Assembly (NCBI RefSeq): GCF_049310905.1
Contig: NZ_JBMEMN010000012.1
Span: 3,719-67,718 of the forward strand
Length of the DNA stretch: 64,000 bases
Direction: 5' to 3'
Source: Gudongella sp049310905
Lineage (GTDB): Bacteria; Bacillota; Clostridia; Tissierellales; Tissierellaceae
Under the pieces are notes generated by a model, which was not told the origin of the DNA, did not search any database, and was given only the letters and a program-made list of their open reading frames with translations. Shown here piece after piece: positions 8,399 through 17,133 of the stretch; positions within the stretch are counted from its first letter, which is position 1, and each line of letters starts with the position of its first letter. A program made the position numbers and the translations under genes.

Positions 8399-9343
8399 TT
8401 AAAGCTGAGCCTGTCTGTATACTTTCTCTGTTGTTGATGTACTAATGCCATTTTCCTTTCCCAGTCTTATAATTGTTCCTCCAATAAGGTCTCCTTCATC
8501 TTTTCCCTTTCCACTTTCAATATCCCTTTGATAGGATGTCTTTGTTTCATAGGGATAGAAGCTTGCATTTCCAAGGTATGTTTCAATCAAGGAGTCCTTT
8601 ACATCGATTCCTTTAGCTCTGGCAAGCTCAACGACCTCTTCCATTATTTCCTCAATCAGCTTTTTCAGCTCAGCATTCTCCATCACTTCTCCAAATGTCT
8701 TGCCTGAATATGCCGTTACCAAGGCAAAGGGCGCAAACATAATATATTTCTCCCAAATTGTGGGAAGTGCATCATCTACCCATTTATATGGGATCCCAGC
8801 GATTTTTAGTATTTGATGAAGGTCTTTGGGGTCATATTCCTTGTTATTTGGATCCTTTCCCAGTACCAGCTTTGTGGTTCCTCCCTTGTGAACAACAACT
8901 CCCGGAGCTTCTATTGAGGAAGTAACAAAAATACAAGAAGGTAGGACTGTTCCTCTTTCAAGCTTTGATCTAATTCTTTCATATATATCGACACCGTTTA
9001 AAGGTGCAATTACTACCGTATTATCATCTGCTATCCCATTTATGTTAGCAACTGCTTCTTCAAGATCATATCCCTTTACCCCTACAATAACATAATCCAT
9101 AACTGGTAGCTCATTTACTTTTTCGACTGATTTTACTGGATGACATGAAATACTACCTTTTGATGGTGTGACAAGAGTAAGTCCTTCATTCTTTATAGCT
9201 TCAAGATGTCTTCCTCTGGCTATAAAATATACCTTATATTCCTCATTATCTGACTGATTTGCGCCGTGAGCCAGCATTCCACCAAGGTATCCACCTACTC
9301 CTCCAAGTCCATACACGCATATCTTCTTCTTATCCTTTGACAT
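8399..9343 (-). CDS. Ketopantoate reductase family protein (ApbA/PanE-like)
   Basis: The 314-aa protein starts with a Rossmann nucleotide loop, VYGLGGVGGYLGG, expected to bind NADPH. The ApbA/PanE layout follows: a central KGYDLE segment, NGVD after VIAPL, and a C-terminal helical domain with K and E positions. True PanE reduces 2-dehydropantoate for CoA synthesis, but the family also contains other 2-oxoacid reductases. The gene sits in a run of acetyltransferases rather than with panB/panC, so the pantoate role is only possible. A GGAGG site at 9348-9352 sets the start, which overlaps the end of the upstream GNAT gene by 14 bp. Confidence 0.83.
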   Translation of the reverse strand: MSKDKKKICVYGLGGVGGYLGGMLAHGANQSDNEEYKVYFIARGRHLEAIKNEGLTLVTPSKGSISCHPVKSVEKVNELPVMDYVIVGVKGYDLEEAVANINGIADDNTVVIAPLNGVDIYERIRSKLERGTVLPSCIFVTSSIEAPGVVVHKGGTTKLVLGKDPNNKEYDPKDLHQILKIAGIPYKWVDDALPTIWEKYIMFAPFALVTAYSGKTFGEVMENAELKKLIEEIMEEVVELARAKGIDVKDSLIETYLGNASFYPYETKTSYQRDIESGKGKDEGDLIGGTIIRLGKENGISTSTTEKVYRQAQL

Positions 9344-10232
9344 TTATATTCCTCCACTCGCTGGCAGTTGAAAATGGTCGCATCCCTATACTATAGTAAA
9401 ACTGCTGTGACGAACCTACCAACACCTTCTTGGCTCCCAGCTCTCCAACAAGTCGTATTCCTTCAAGAACTGCTGCTTGACCAAGCCCTTTTCTTCTATA
9501 GTCCGGATCCGTAGCCACAGGCTCAATCACTGCAAAGTCACTTTTTTTGTCATACCACATTCCGCAATAGGAAACAAAGCTTCCATCAGGTGCAACAATT
9601 GCTATTTTTAAGTCTTGGTCCACATTGTCGCGTTTCATCTGAAGGTTTCCAGACATCTCATTTTCCTTTGTGAATTCGAATTCACCCTCCCCATTCAGTT
9701 CATGATTGAATCCCTTCCACAGCACACGATAGTACTGATAAAGGTCGTAGGTCTCCTGCATGGTGGTAATCCTGTATCCTTCAGGCAAAGTGAACTCCGT
9801 GGAGGTCTTGTCCATGTAAAAAATTGCATCTGACTCTTTATTCTCGGTTGCTACAAAGCCAAGATCCGCTGCTATACCCTGGAAATGCACATCAAGGTCT
9901 GGAATAACCACACCAAATTTGTCTCCTTTGGCCAAGTTTTCTTCCGAATACAAGAGCATATCCCTCTTAAGCTCACTGTACTCGGGATTAGTGAGGCAAT
10001 ATGCTGTGCCAAGCTGAAGATCGAAGATTGACACTCCGACTATGTTCTCTCCATCCTCCCATAGTCCGATTCTATTCAAGGCATTCTTATCCAAGTAATC
10101 ATGGGTTATCATCCAGTCCCACCTTGCATATGTATAATTTGTTGATCCAAGCTGCAACAAGAACTCTCTAACCTTGTGATAGTCCTCTGTGATACCTGCT
10201 TCCTTTGTGTAATTCCTGAATCCGATTGTCAT
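9330..10232 (-). CDS. GNAT family N-acetyltransferase, two-domain type
   Basis: At 300 aa this is nearly twice a single GNAT domain. The C-terminal half has the acetyl-CoA loop DPDYRRKGLGQAAVLEG followed by KVLVGSSQQFYYSIGM, the standard motif A/B pair. The N-terminal half resembles a degenerate GNAT copy (SIFDLQLGTAYCL). The stop overlaps the start of the PanE-like gene, so the two are likely co-translated. The substrate is unknown; candidates are a polyamine, an amino acid or an antibiotic. Confidence 0.83.
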   Translation of the reverse strand: MTIGFRNYTKEAGITEDYHKVREFLLQLGSTNYTYARWDWMITHDYLDKNALNRIGLWEDGENIVGVSIFDLQLGTAYCLTNPEYSELKRDMLLYSEENLAKGDKFGVVIPDLDVHFQGIAADLGFVATENKESDAIFYMDKTSTEFTLPEGYRITTMQETYDLYQYYRVLWKGFNHELNGEGEFEFTKENEMSGNLQMKRDNVDQDLKIAIVAPDGSFVSYCGMWYDKKSDFAVIEPVATDPDYRRKGLGQAAVLEGIRLVGELGAKKVLVGSSQQFYYSIGMRPFSTASEWRNINVKG

Positions 10233-10390
10233 GTATTGCCTCCTTACTATAATTACATAGTTTTCTGATCATAAAAAAACAATTGTGCAAAAATCAACCA
10301 CCCTTGTTGACTTGCAATTTCACTTTTAAAATACAATGAGTATTTATCATTCCCCTAACCTCCTTGCAGCTATTTCAGATGCTGTTTAGC

Positions 10391-10864
10391 TTATCTGTTT
10401 AACTCAAGTAATCTCTTCCCTCCAAAAAATACATCTGTCTTATTAAATCCAAAACTGTGATATAGTTGCACCGCTCTAGTATTCTCATCTTCACATAATA
10501 ACTTAACTGAATTGCTCTCCCCAAAAGGTAGCGAATCTGTATAGTCTAAAACCATCTTAAGAGCTTTTTTACCTAAGCCATTATTTTGATATTTTGCATC
10601 TATAATCAATGCATCTATCATGTAGGATGTTTCCGAAAAATTATATGTTTCTTCATGGGATGGAACATAGACTATTTTGGTAAAACCCACCAATGTGCCC
10701 TCATTGTATATGGCAAAACAACTGTCCTTATAACCTGACTTTAGATTTACGTATGCTTGAGCCAAGAAGACAGATACATCCGGAATAAACCTTTTCTGAT
10801 CATCATTAACACTCAGTGCCATAACATCCCACAGGTTATCCCATGTAATCTCCTTAAATTTCAC
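10391..10864 (-). CDS. GNAT family N-acetyltransferase, spermine/spermidine-type
   Basis: A 157-aa single-domain GNAT protein. The acetyl-CoA binding loop reads YQNNGLGKKAL, then ENTRAVQLYHSFGF, the motif B helix with the usual Asn and Tyr. Overall pattern is closest to the diamine or spermidine acetyltransferase subgroup of Firmicutes. It uses a GTG start at 10862-10864 preceded by AAGGAGGGA. The methyltransferase gene is divergent, with both start regions in a roughly 90-bp gap. Confidence 0.82.
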   Translation of the reverse strand: MKFKEITWDNLWDVMALSVNDDQKRFIPDVSVFLAQAYVNLKSGYKDSCFAIYNEGTLVGFTKIVYVPSHEETYNFSETSYMIDALIIDAKYQNNGLGKKALKMVLDYTDSLPFGESNSVKLLCEDENTRAVQLYHSFGFNKTDVFFGGKRLLELNR

Positions 10865-10902
10865 TGATTATCCCTCCTTAGCTTAGCATTTTTTTGATAC
10901 CA

Positions 10903-10931
10903 TTGTTACATCTCCTAATTAACAGTATAAT
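10903..10931 (+). promoter_or_regulatory. Sigma-A promoter of the methyltransferase gene
   Basis: -35 TTGTTA (10903-10908) and -10 TATAAT (10926-10931) are separated by 17 bp, 22 bp upstream of the ATG at 10954 with an AGGGAGG ribosome site between. Confidence 0.65.
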
Positions 10932-10953
10932 TAATTAAAGGGAGGTTTGTAAA

Positions 10954-11694
10954 ATGGAAAATTATTTCTTTGAGGCATTTGATGGTATGAACAGACTGGC
11001 ACCAGGGAGTGAAGAATCCACACTTAAGGCCATTTCCATGTATAAGGGACCAAAAGACAATTTGAAAATTTTAGATATTGGTTGTGGTAATGGTATTCAT
11101 ACTTTAATATTGGCTAGGAATTTCCCCAAAGCAAAAATAATTGCAATAGACAATCACGAGAGTTTTATCAACAATCTGAACAATACCATAAAAAGAAATG
11201 GATTGTCTGAAAGGGTAACTGGTAAGTGCATCTCAATGTTTGATATGGACTTTGAGGAACAATCATTTGACCTTATCTGGTCCGAAGGCGCTATCTATAT
11301 AGCTGGATTCGAAGATGGGCTAAGAGATTGGAGAAAACTCCTAAAGGATGATGGTTATCTAATATGTAGTGAAGTCAGCTGGCTTGTGGACAATCCATCT
11401 GATGAGATTTCAGATTTTTGGGATGAAGAGTACCCGCAGATAGATACAATCAAAAACAAGATCAGTCAGATCGAGGCTGCCGGTTACACCTATCAAGGAC
11501 ATTTTGTCACACCAAGTACTGATTGGACAGAAAACTATTACATCCCTCTCCAAGCTAACCTAAACAAAATGCTTGATAAATACGATGATAATGACATGGC
11601 TAAAGAGGTTGTAGCTATGCTCCAACACGAAATCGACCTATATCACAAATATGGTGATGAGTACAGCTATGTTTTTTATGTGATGACCAAGTAA
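10954..11694 (+). CDS. Class I SAM-dependent methyltransferase
   Basis: The 246-aa protein has the Rossmann methyltransferase motif I ILDIGCGNGIHTL near residue 50, an acidic end of strand 2 (IAIDNHE), and the motif IV region DLIWSEGAIYIAG. It is a small-molecule type of methyltransferase (Methyltransf_25/11 group) with a short C-terminal substrate lid. It is transcribed towards the origin as a single gene from its own promoter. The substrate cannot be told from the sequence. Confidence 0.87.
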   Translation: MENYFFEAFDGMNRLAPGSEESTLKAISMYKGPKDNLKILDIGCGNGIHTLILARNFPKAKIIAIDNHESFINNLNNTIKRNGLSERVTGKCISMFDMDFEEQSFDLIWSEGAIYIAGFEDGLRDWRKLLKDDGYLICSEVSWLVDNPSDEISDFWDEEYPQIDTIKNKISQIEAAGYTYQGHFVTPSTDWTENYYIPLQANLNKMLDKYDDNDMAKEVVAMLQHEIDLYHKYGDEYSYVFYVMTK

Positions 11695-11714
11695 CAAAAG
11701 TCTCTACTTACAAC

Positions 11715-12221
11715 TTACTGAGCTTGATGAAATAAATAAATCAATTCACCATCCTCCTCGGTTAAGAGTAAAAAGCCTAATTTTTCAAGTAACCGGATAG
11801 AAGATATGTTTTTAGGTTCAACACCTGCTTTAATCTTATATTCTCCCTGTTGTTTCATCCATATAATCATTGATTTAGCTATTTCATATGCATACCCTTG
11901 TCTTTTATACAAAGGACTTACAGTATACCCAATCCAGAAGGTGTCATCTTCCATCTTTATAAAAACGTCTCCAATGAGGTGTTGATCTACCTTTCTTAAT
12001 ATTGCAAACTGTGCTCCCTTTTCAAATGAGGGCTTTTTTAATAATGCTTCTTCATATTCTTTTCTAGATAATCCTTTGAATCCTTGAAACTTCATCCATT
12101 CCAGATTATTACGATATGATAAAAAATCATCTAGATCATACTCCACAAAAGATCTTACATAACATCTTTCTGATTGAAATATAAATTTCTTCTTATTGTT
12201 TAGATTTGATTCCTTAAACAT
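11715..12221 (-). CDS. GNAT family N-acetyltransferase (RimJ/RimL type)
   Basis: The 168-aa protein resembles the RimJ/RimL subgroup: the opening FQSERCYVRSFVEYDLDDFL, the loop YKRQGYAYEIAKSM, then GVEPKNISSIRLLEKLGF, the signature motif B. A longer in-frame start lies inside rlmH, but an AAAGGAGGG site directly precedes the ATG at 12219-12221, so that start is used. It sits at the end of the walRK-rlmH transcript direction and overlaps the end of rlmH only if the longer start is used. Confidence 0.8.
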   Translation of the reverse strand: MFKESNLNNKKKFIFQSERCYVRSFVEYDLDDFLSYRNNLEWMKFQGFKGLSRKEYEEALLKKPSFEKGAQFAILRKVDQHLIGDVFIKMEDDTFWIGYTVSPLYKRQGYAYEIAKSMIIWMKQQGEYKIKAGVEPKNISSIRLLEKLGFLLLTEEDGELIYLFHQAQ

Positions 12222-12246
12222 TAACAAACCCTCCTTTAAACCACCC

Positions 12247-12726
12247 TCACTTATGATACGGTTCATTCCTCATTATCCTGAATGCCCTGTAAATCTGCTC
12301 AAGAAGGATCATTCTCATAAGTTGGTGGGGGAAGGTCATCTTTGAGAAGGATAGCTTTAGATTGGCCCTTTTTAATACCTCTTTTGACAACCCAAGGGAG
12401 CCTCCGATTACAAATACTACATGAGAATTTCCCTCAACCATAATATCGCTCAGCTTTTGAGAAAGGTCTTCTGATGAAAGCTGCTTACCTTCAATTGCAA
12501 GAGCTACCACAAAGGCTGCTGCAGGAATTTTTGAAAGGATTTTGTCGCCTTCCCTATCCTTGATCATCTCCATCTCCTTGTCTGAGAGGTTTTCGGGAGC
12601 CTTTTCATCATCCACCTCAATAATATCTAAACCGCAATACCTGGATAGTCTCTTGCTATATTCTTTTATGCCTTCATTTAAGTACTTTTCCTTAATCTTT
12701 CCCACTGTTAGGATATCAATATTCAT
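12247..12726 (-). CDS. rlmH: 23S rRNA (pseudouridine1915-N3)-methyltransferase RlmH
   Basis: A 159-aa SPOUT methyltransferase that methylates pseudouridine 1915 of 23S rRNA on the assembled 70S ribosome. The match covers the full length: ILTVGKIKEKYL at the start, FVIGGSLGLSKEVL (SAM-binding knot), and the C-terminal MRMILLEQIYRAFRIMRNEPYHK region including the conserved NEPYHK end. Length equals the family norm. A GGAGGGTGAA site fixes the ATG at 12724-12726. It is the last gene downstream of walRK, as in Bacillus and Staphylococcus. Confidence 0.97.
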   Translation of the reverse strand: MNIDILTVGKIKEKYLNEGIKEYSKRLSRYCGLDIIEVDDEKAPENLSDKEMEMIKDREGDKILSKIPAAAFVVALAIEGKQLSSEDLSQKLSDIMVEGNSHVVFVIGGSLGLSKEVLKRANLKLSFSKMTFPHQLMRMILLEQIYRAFRIMRNEPYHK

Positions 12727-12807
12727 TTCACCCTCCAATACATGACCTTATTTCGTTGTACCAGCTTTCATATACTTTCATAATAGCATAATTTCAGCAT
12801 TTTTTGA

Positions 12808-12836
12808 CAAAAAAACAAGCCCTCCAAAAGGAAGGC
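12808..12836 (-). terminator. Rho-independent terminator after tpx
   Basis: A 7-bp stem (GCCTTCC with GGAGGGC, one G-T pair) with a TTTT loop is followed on the minus strand by TTGTTTTTTT. It separates tpx from rlmH. Confidence 0.7.
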
Positions 12837-12862
12837 CACTACAATATTCTGATCAGGCTAAA

Positions 12863-13375
12863 CTAAATCAGACCTTTGACTACTTCAAGAGCCTTGTCAT
12901 AGTCTGGTTGATTTGAGTTCTCTGAAACATACTCAACATGTTTGACTGTATTGTCTTTATCCAGTACAACAATTCCTCTGGAAAGCAATCTCAGCTCCTC
13001 AATTTCAAAGCCGTACTTTGTTCCAAAATCAAGCTCCCTATAGTCAGATAGGGTTATTACATTATCAATGTCATTTGCACTACAGAATCTCTTTTGAGCG
13101 AAGGGCAAATCTACTGAGATAGTAATTATTACTACATCTTCAAGCTTTGCAGCCTCTTCGTTGAATCTTATTGTCTGTGTCTCACATACGCCTGTGTCAA
13201 GGGATGTTACTACGGATATAACCTTTACCTTGTCTCCTGCATCACTAAGGCTGTAAGGGCTCATGTCAGCCTTTAGAGCTGTAAACTCCGGAGCTTTGTC
13301 CCCAACACTTACCTCTGTACCGATAAGCGTCATTGGTTTTCCACCAACTGTTAGTGTATCTGTTCTTCTACTCAT
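12863..13375 (-). CDS. tpx: Thiol peroxidase (atypical 2-Cys peroxiredoxin)
   Basis: The 170-aa protein is a full-length Tpx. The peroxidatic Cys64 is in SLDTGVCETQT and the resolving Cys98 is in QKRFCSA, the spacing used by Tpx enzymes. These enzymes reduce H2O2 and small alkyl hydroperoxides in the cytoplasm using thioredoxin. It lies between surE and rlmH on the walRK strand and ends at its own terminator. Confidence 0.96.
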   Translation of the reverse strand: MSRRTDTLTVGGKPMTLIGTEVSVGDKAPEFTALKADMSPYSLSDAGDKVKVISVVTSLDTGVCETQTIRFNEEAAKLEDVVIITISVDLPFAQKRFCSANDIDNVITLSDYRELDFGTKYGFEIEELRLLSRGIVVLDKDNTVKHVEYVSENSNQPDYDKALEVVKGLI

Positions 13376-13454
13376 TGTATCTATCTCCTTTTTTAAATAA
13401 TCATTTTAGCTTCCAAAATCAAGCTCTTTTGATAGATACCCGTAAATATATTCA

Positions 13455-14225
13455 TTATTCACATTTTGCCTCTTCTTCGATACACTGCCTAACTTTCTCA
13501 ATAAGATGGAAATTAGTGAAATCATAGCTTAGGGGCGTCAGGGTTGCATAGCCTTCACTAAGATAATACCTGTCTGTATTCTCTTTAAAGTCTGCATCCT
13601 TTCTTCCCATCACCTTTAAGGTTCTCTCTCCGTTACCGTTCTTCTCAGCCAAGTAGTAATCGTAAATCGGTCCACCTATTTTACATACTTTTATTGGCTT
13701 GTTTTCATCATGAAGATCATATGGAGTATTTAGATTAAGGACTATTGGCATGGTCATCTTTTCAGTGTTCATTTTTTCAATTACCTGAAGGGCATACTTT
13801 GCTGCAATTTCATAGTTTACACCCTGCTTTGTCCATTCAGAAGAAACTGCCACGCTTGGAACCCCGTAAAGATTTGCTTCTATTGCAGCTGAAACAGTTC
13901 CAGAGTACAGAATATCCATACCTGAATTAAGACCCATATTTATTCCTGAGAATACAATATCTATCTTATCATCGGCTAGCTCTTCCATTCCAACCCGGAC
14001 ACAGTCCGCAGGAGTACCTGATATACTGTAGGCCGGTGATTTTATTCCTTCCAACTCCACTTCCTTTATTACTATTGGCTTATGTAATGTTATGGCATGA
14101 CTCTGCGCACTTCTTTGAGTTTCAGGTGCCACAATTATTACATCGTGTTCTTTTTCTAATGCTTTCGCCAAGGTGTATATGCCCTCGGCCATTATTCCAT
14201 CGTCATTGGCTAACAATATCTTCAT
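13455..14225 (-). CDS. surE: 5'/3'-nucleotidase SurE
   Basis: A 256-aa SurE enzyme that dephosphorylates nucleoside 5'- and 3'-monophosphates with a divalent metal. The metal site opens the protein (LLANDDGI, Asp pair), and the conserved SGTPADCVRVG and FSGINMGLNSG segments are present. Length matches the family. It starts 10 bp after the htrA stop codon, so it shares the walRK transcript. The C-terminus CIEEEAKCE is not conserved. Confidence 0.96.
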   Translation of the reverse strand: MKILLANDDGIMAEGIYTLAKALEKEHDVIIVAPETQRSAQSHAITLHKPIVIKEVELEGIKSPAYSISGTPADCVRVGMEELADDKIDIVFSGINMGLNSGMDILYSGTVSAAIEANLYGVPSVAVSSEWTKQGVNYEIAAKYALQVIEKMNTEKMTMPIVLNLNTPYDLHDENKPIKVCKIGGPIYDYYLAEKNGNGERTLKVMGRKDADFKENTDRYYLSEGYATLTPLSYDFTNFHLIEKVRQCIEEEAKCE

Positions 14226-14234
14226 CTCTGCCTC

Positions 14235-15383
14235 CTAAAATTCCTTGAATCTTACTGTTATTTTTCTGATATTTCCGTCTCTGTTTATTGTAAGTTCTGC
14301 ACTTTCTCCGATTCTATAATTGTAAAGTATCTTTCTTAAATTTGCCATGCTGGTTACCTGTTCATCATCCACATAGGTTATTACATCAAGAGATCTAAGT
14401 CCAGCATCTGCAGCAGGTGAGCCAGGCAGAATCTCAATTGCCACTACTCCGTAATCCGCTGGCAGCTCTGTGTCCATCTGGACCTCGTATATCTGAACCT
14501 CACTACCTGTGAATCCAATATATACGTTCTTGAAGCTTCCTTCTTCGATTATTTCCTCAAGTACCGGTTTTACAAGATTTATTGGGATTGAGAATCCAAG
14601 TCCTTCTCCAGTCTGTATCTTTGCAGTATTGATTCCAATGACCTCTCCAATTGAATTCAGCAAAGGTCCTCCGCTATTTCCAGGATTGATTGAGGCATCC
14701 GTCTGAATCAAGTCTTCCATAACATTGTACTGATTCACCTGAACTGACCTGTGTAATCCACTAATGACTCCTGATGTTACGGTTCTTTGAAAATCCAATC
14801 CAAGTGGATTTCCAATTGCCACTGCAAGCTCCCCGACTATTACCTGATCTGAGTCGCCCAGCTCTGCTACATGGAGATTTGAGGCATTGACCTTGACAAC
14901 TGCAAGGTCCAATGTTGCATCATACCATAGAACGCTTCCCTGAATCTTTTCTCCGTTTTCAAATAGAACCTGAATCTCTTGTGCATTCCCATCACCGATT
15001 ACATGGGAGTTGGTAAGAATATATCCATCACTGTTGACAACGACTCCGGAGCCTACTCCCTCTACCGGTCTTGACCAGAAAAAGTCCCTTTCTATCTGAA
15101 CAGTTGTGATTCCAACAACTGAACTAACTGCCTTTGTTGCAACCGCTGCAACAACATTAATTCCCTCCACAGGATTTATTGTAACGGAGTTCATCATTGA
15201 TGGCTGACCTTCTGAGTATATTTCCGGAGTTGGAATAATTTTACCGTATAGATATGTGGGCGCCACATATGCACTGATTAACCCACCAATTATTCCTGCA
15301 ATTAGGGCTACCAGAACATATGAGAATATCCCTCTCCGCTTGGGTGGTTTATAGTAGTTTCCGTAGTTGTAGTCATTCATCAC
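14235..15383 (-). CDS. HtrA/DegP-like membrane-anchored S1C serine protease
   Basis: A 382-aa surface protease with an N-terminal cytoplasmic tail, one membrane anchor (about residues 19-45), a trypsin-like protease domain and one C-terminal PDZ domain. The catalytic triad is visible: His in TNSHVI, Asp in ATLDLAVVKV and Ser in NPGNSGGPLL. The PDZ domain ends with YRIGESAELTINRDG. Family members degrade misfolded exported proteins. It occupies the htrA/htrC position of the walRK locus, 12 bp after walJ. Confidence 0.94.
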   Translation of the reverse strand: MMNDYNYGNYYKPPKRRGIFSYVLVALIAGIIGGLISAYVAPTYLYGKIIPTPEIYSEGQPSMMNSVTINPVEGINVVAAVATKAVSSVVGITTVQIERDFFWSRPVEGVGSGVVVNSDGYILTNSHVIGDGNAQEIQVLFENGEKIQGSVLWYDATLDLAVVKVNASNLHVAELGDSDQVIVGELAVAIGNPLGLDFQRTVTSGVISGLHRSVQVNQYNVMEDLIQTDASINPGNSGGPLLNSIGEVIGINTAKIQTGEGLGFSIPINLVKPVLEEIIEEGSFKNVYIGFTGSEVQIYEVQMDTELPADYGVVAIEILPGSPAADAGLRSLDVITYVDDEQVTSMANLRKILYNYRIGESAELTINRDGNIRKITVRFKEF

Positions 15384-15395
15384 TTTTCCTCCTTG

Positions 15396-16190
15396 CTAAA
15401 GGCTGTAAATTCCACTTATACCATTTCTGTTGGTCATATTGAGTCTTAAGTCATTCTCAACGTCAAATCCCTGACTAAGGAGCCCATTTTTTACAGTTGA
15501 ATAGGCAAGGTCGGGTCTGTTGTTGTCCTGACTTAAGTGGGCGAGCAAAACGATCTCATTTTCACCTCTTAGAACTTCTGAAAGTATGTCTGCAGCATCG
15601 TCATTTGACAAGTGTCCTTTAGGACTCATAATTCTTTTTTTAAGCATCATGGGGTAACTTCCCTCCATCAGCATTTTTATATCGTGGTTTGATTCCATAA
15701 AGTAGAAATGTGAATTGCTTATTTTTTTCTTTATACCCTCATTAATCCAGCCTGTATCTGTAATAAAGCTCAACTTTGTCTTATTGTTGAATAAGATATA
15801 TCCTACAGGCTCACTTGCATCGTGAGATACATTGAAGGGATGAATCAGTATATCCTTTAATTCTATGTTCTTGTTGGTTGAAAATACCTTGGTGTTGTGC
15901 ATCTTTACACTTTTAATTGTCGACTCCATCCCCTTCCAGGTATTCTCGTTGGCATAAACGGGAATGTCGTATCTTCTGGAAAGAACACCAACACCTTTTG
16001 AATGGTCAATATGCTCGTGTGTAACTAGTATGGCGTCAAGACTCTTCGGATCCACCTGTATTTCATTAAGGAGCTGTTCAATCCTCTTTCCTGAAAAACC
16101 GGCATCTATAATTATTTTCGTGCTCTCTGTTTCAATATATTGGCAGTTTCCGCTGCTTCCACTTGAAAGCGAGCAAACTCTAACAGTCAT
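15396..16190 (-). CDS. walJ: WalJ (YycJ/VicX) metallo-beta-lactamase-fold hydrolase
   Basis: The 264-aa protein has the MBL signature THEHIDHSKG (HxHxDH) near residue 60, SFITDTGW, and a distal HLS segment that completes the two-metal site. YycJ/WalJ is the standard companion of WalRK; it has been linked to coordination of cell division and DNA replication, and nuclease activity is suggested for the family. A terminator-like hairpin lies between this gene and walI, so the distal genes may be expressed at a lower level or from another promoter. Confidence 0.92.
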   Translation of the reverse strand: MTVRVCSLSSGSSGNCQYIETESTKIIIDAGFSGKRIEQLLNEIQVDPKSLDAILVTHEHIDHSKGVGVLSRRYDIPVYANENTWKGMESTIKSVKMHNTKVFSTNKNIELKDILIHPFNVSHDASEPVGYILFNNKTKLSFITDTGWINEGIKKKISNSHFYFMESNHDIKMLMEGSYPMMLKKRIMSPKGHLSNDDAADILSEVLRGENEIVLLAHLSQDNNRPDLAYSTVKNGLLSQGFDVENDLRLNMTNRNGISGIYSL

Positions 16191-16236
16191 TTTGAGACCT
16201 CCTTGGTGTTGATTCTTTAATTATATAGCAATATGC

Positions 16237-16270
16237 AAAAAAAAAGAAGGAGGACCCTTCTTCTTTTTTT
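16237..16270 (-). terminator. Hairpin terminator between walI and walJ
   Basis: AAGAAGG (16244-16250) pairs with CCTTCTT (16256-16262) and is flanked by long A and T tracts, so the stem extends to about 13 bp. On the minus strand the stem is followed by eight or more T. Its place inside the operon suggests partial attenuation between walI and walJ. Confidence 0.75.
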
Positions 16271-16276
16271 GCCTTA

Positions 16277-17122
16277 TTATTCAAGGTCAAGTATTACATC
16301 ATACCCATCCTGGAATTGTACTCTCCAGGCAGGAACTGCTTTACCTTCCATTGCCTGCTGATAATCGTCCAGATAATCCTGTTTTTCCGGATCAAAATAG
16401 TAGCATAAAGAAATTTCTGTAATTGTCTTGTTGCTTGCATCCTCCATGCTCAACAACTCAAGAATCGCCTTTGGAGCTGGTACAATTCTGTAGTCAGTCT
16501 GCTCAATATCCTTTGTATTTAACCAGGTTCTTTCCATTCTTGCGACCTGACCATTTTCGATTCTAAATACCGTATAACTAAGCTCTATATATGAATCTTC
16601 AAATACCTTTGTGAAATCTAGATAGAATCCATTTTCAGTCTCTCTCCAGTAAGATAGTTTCATATCATCTGTTTCATATCCTCTCTCCATTAAGAATCCC
16701 AATGCAAGTTCAATAGCATGGTCGAGGTTATTTATGTCGTTTTCAGTAGATTGTGCTGAGTTCTCATATATTAAAAGCTTATTGTTTATAATGGTTATTG
16801 ATTCATCTTCTGATTCTATTTCAACAAACGCTCCTTCTGTTCTATCAATATCTGTCTCCGAAATGAAGTACCGTTCACTGAGCAAAGTGGGTTCCATTTT
16901 CTCATACTCTACAATCAGATTGTAAAGCTGTTCTGTCTTCATTGGGACAGAAGCTTCAAGCTTGATACCGTTTCTTCCCAACAGTTTCTCCGTCTCTTCC
17001 AGAAATTCTGAATCAAATGTAGCATTGCCAGGAGTTTGTTCCCCAAAAAGAAAATATGCAAGAAATATGTTTGTTACAATTAGGGCAACTATTAGTATTG
17101 TTTTAGCTTTAGACCAATCCAT
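16277..17122 (-). CDS. walI: WalRK regulatory membrane protein WalI (YycI)
   Basis: A 281-aa protein with one N-terminal membrane helix (MDWSKAKTILIVALIVTNIF type start) and an extracellular domain containing two YycI-like repeats. The opening DWSKAKTILI is characteristic of YycI. In Bacillus WalH and WalI form a membrane complex with WalK that tunes the kinase; here the gene follows walH by 11 bp. A two-component modulator role is inferred from position and sequence type. Confidence 0.9.
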   Translation of the reverse strand: MDWSKAKTILIVALIVTNIFLAYFLFGEQTPGNATFDSEFLEETEKLLGRNGIKLEASVPMKTEQLYNLIVEYEKMEPTLLSERYFISETDIDRTEGAFVEIESEDESITIINNKLLIYENSAQSTENDINNLDHAIELALGFLMERGYETDDMKLSYWRETENGFYLDFTKVFEDSYIELSYTVFRIENGQVARMERTWLNTKDIEQTDYRIVPAPKAILELLSMEDASNKTITEISLCYYFDPEKQDYLDDYQQAMEGKAVPAWRVQFQDGYDVILDLE

Positions 17123-17133
17123 TCGTTACCCTC

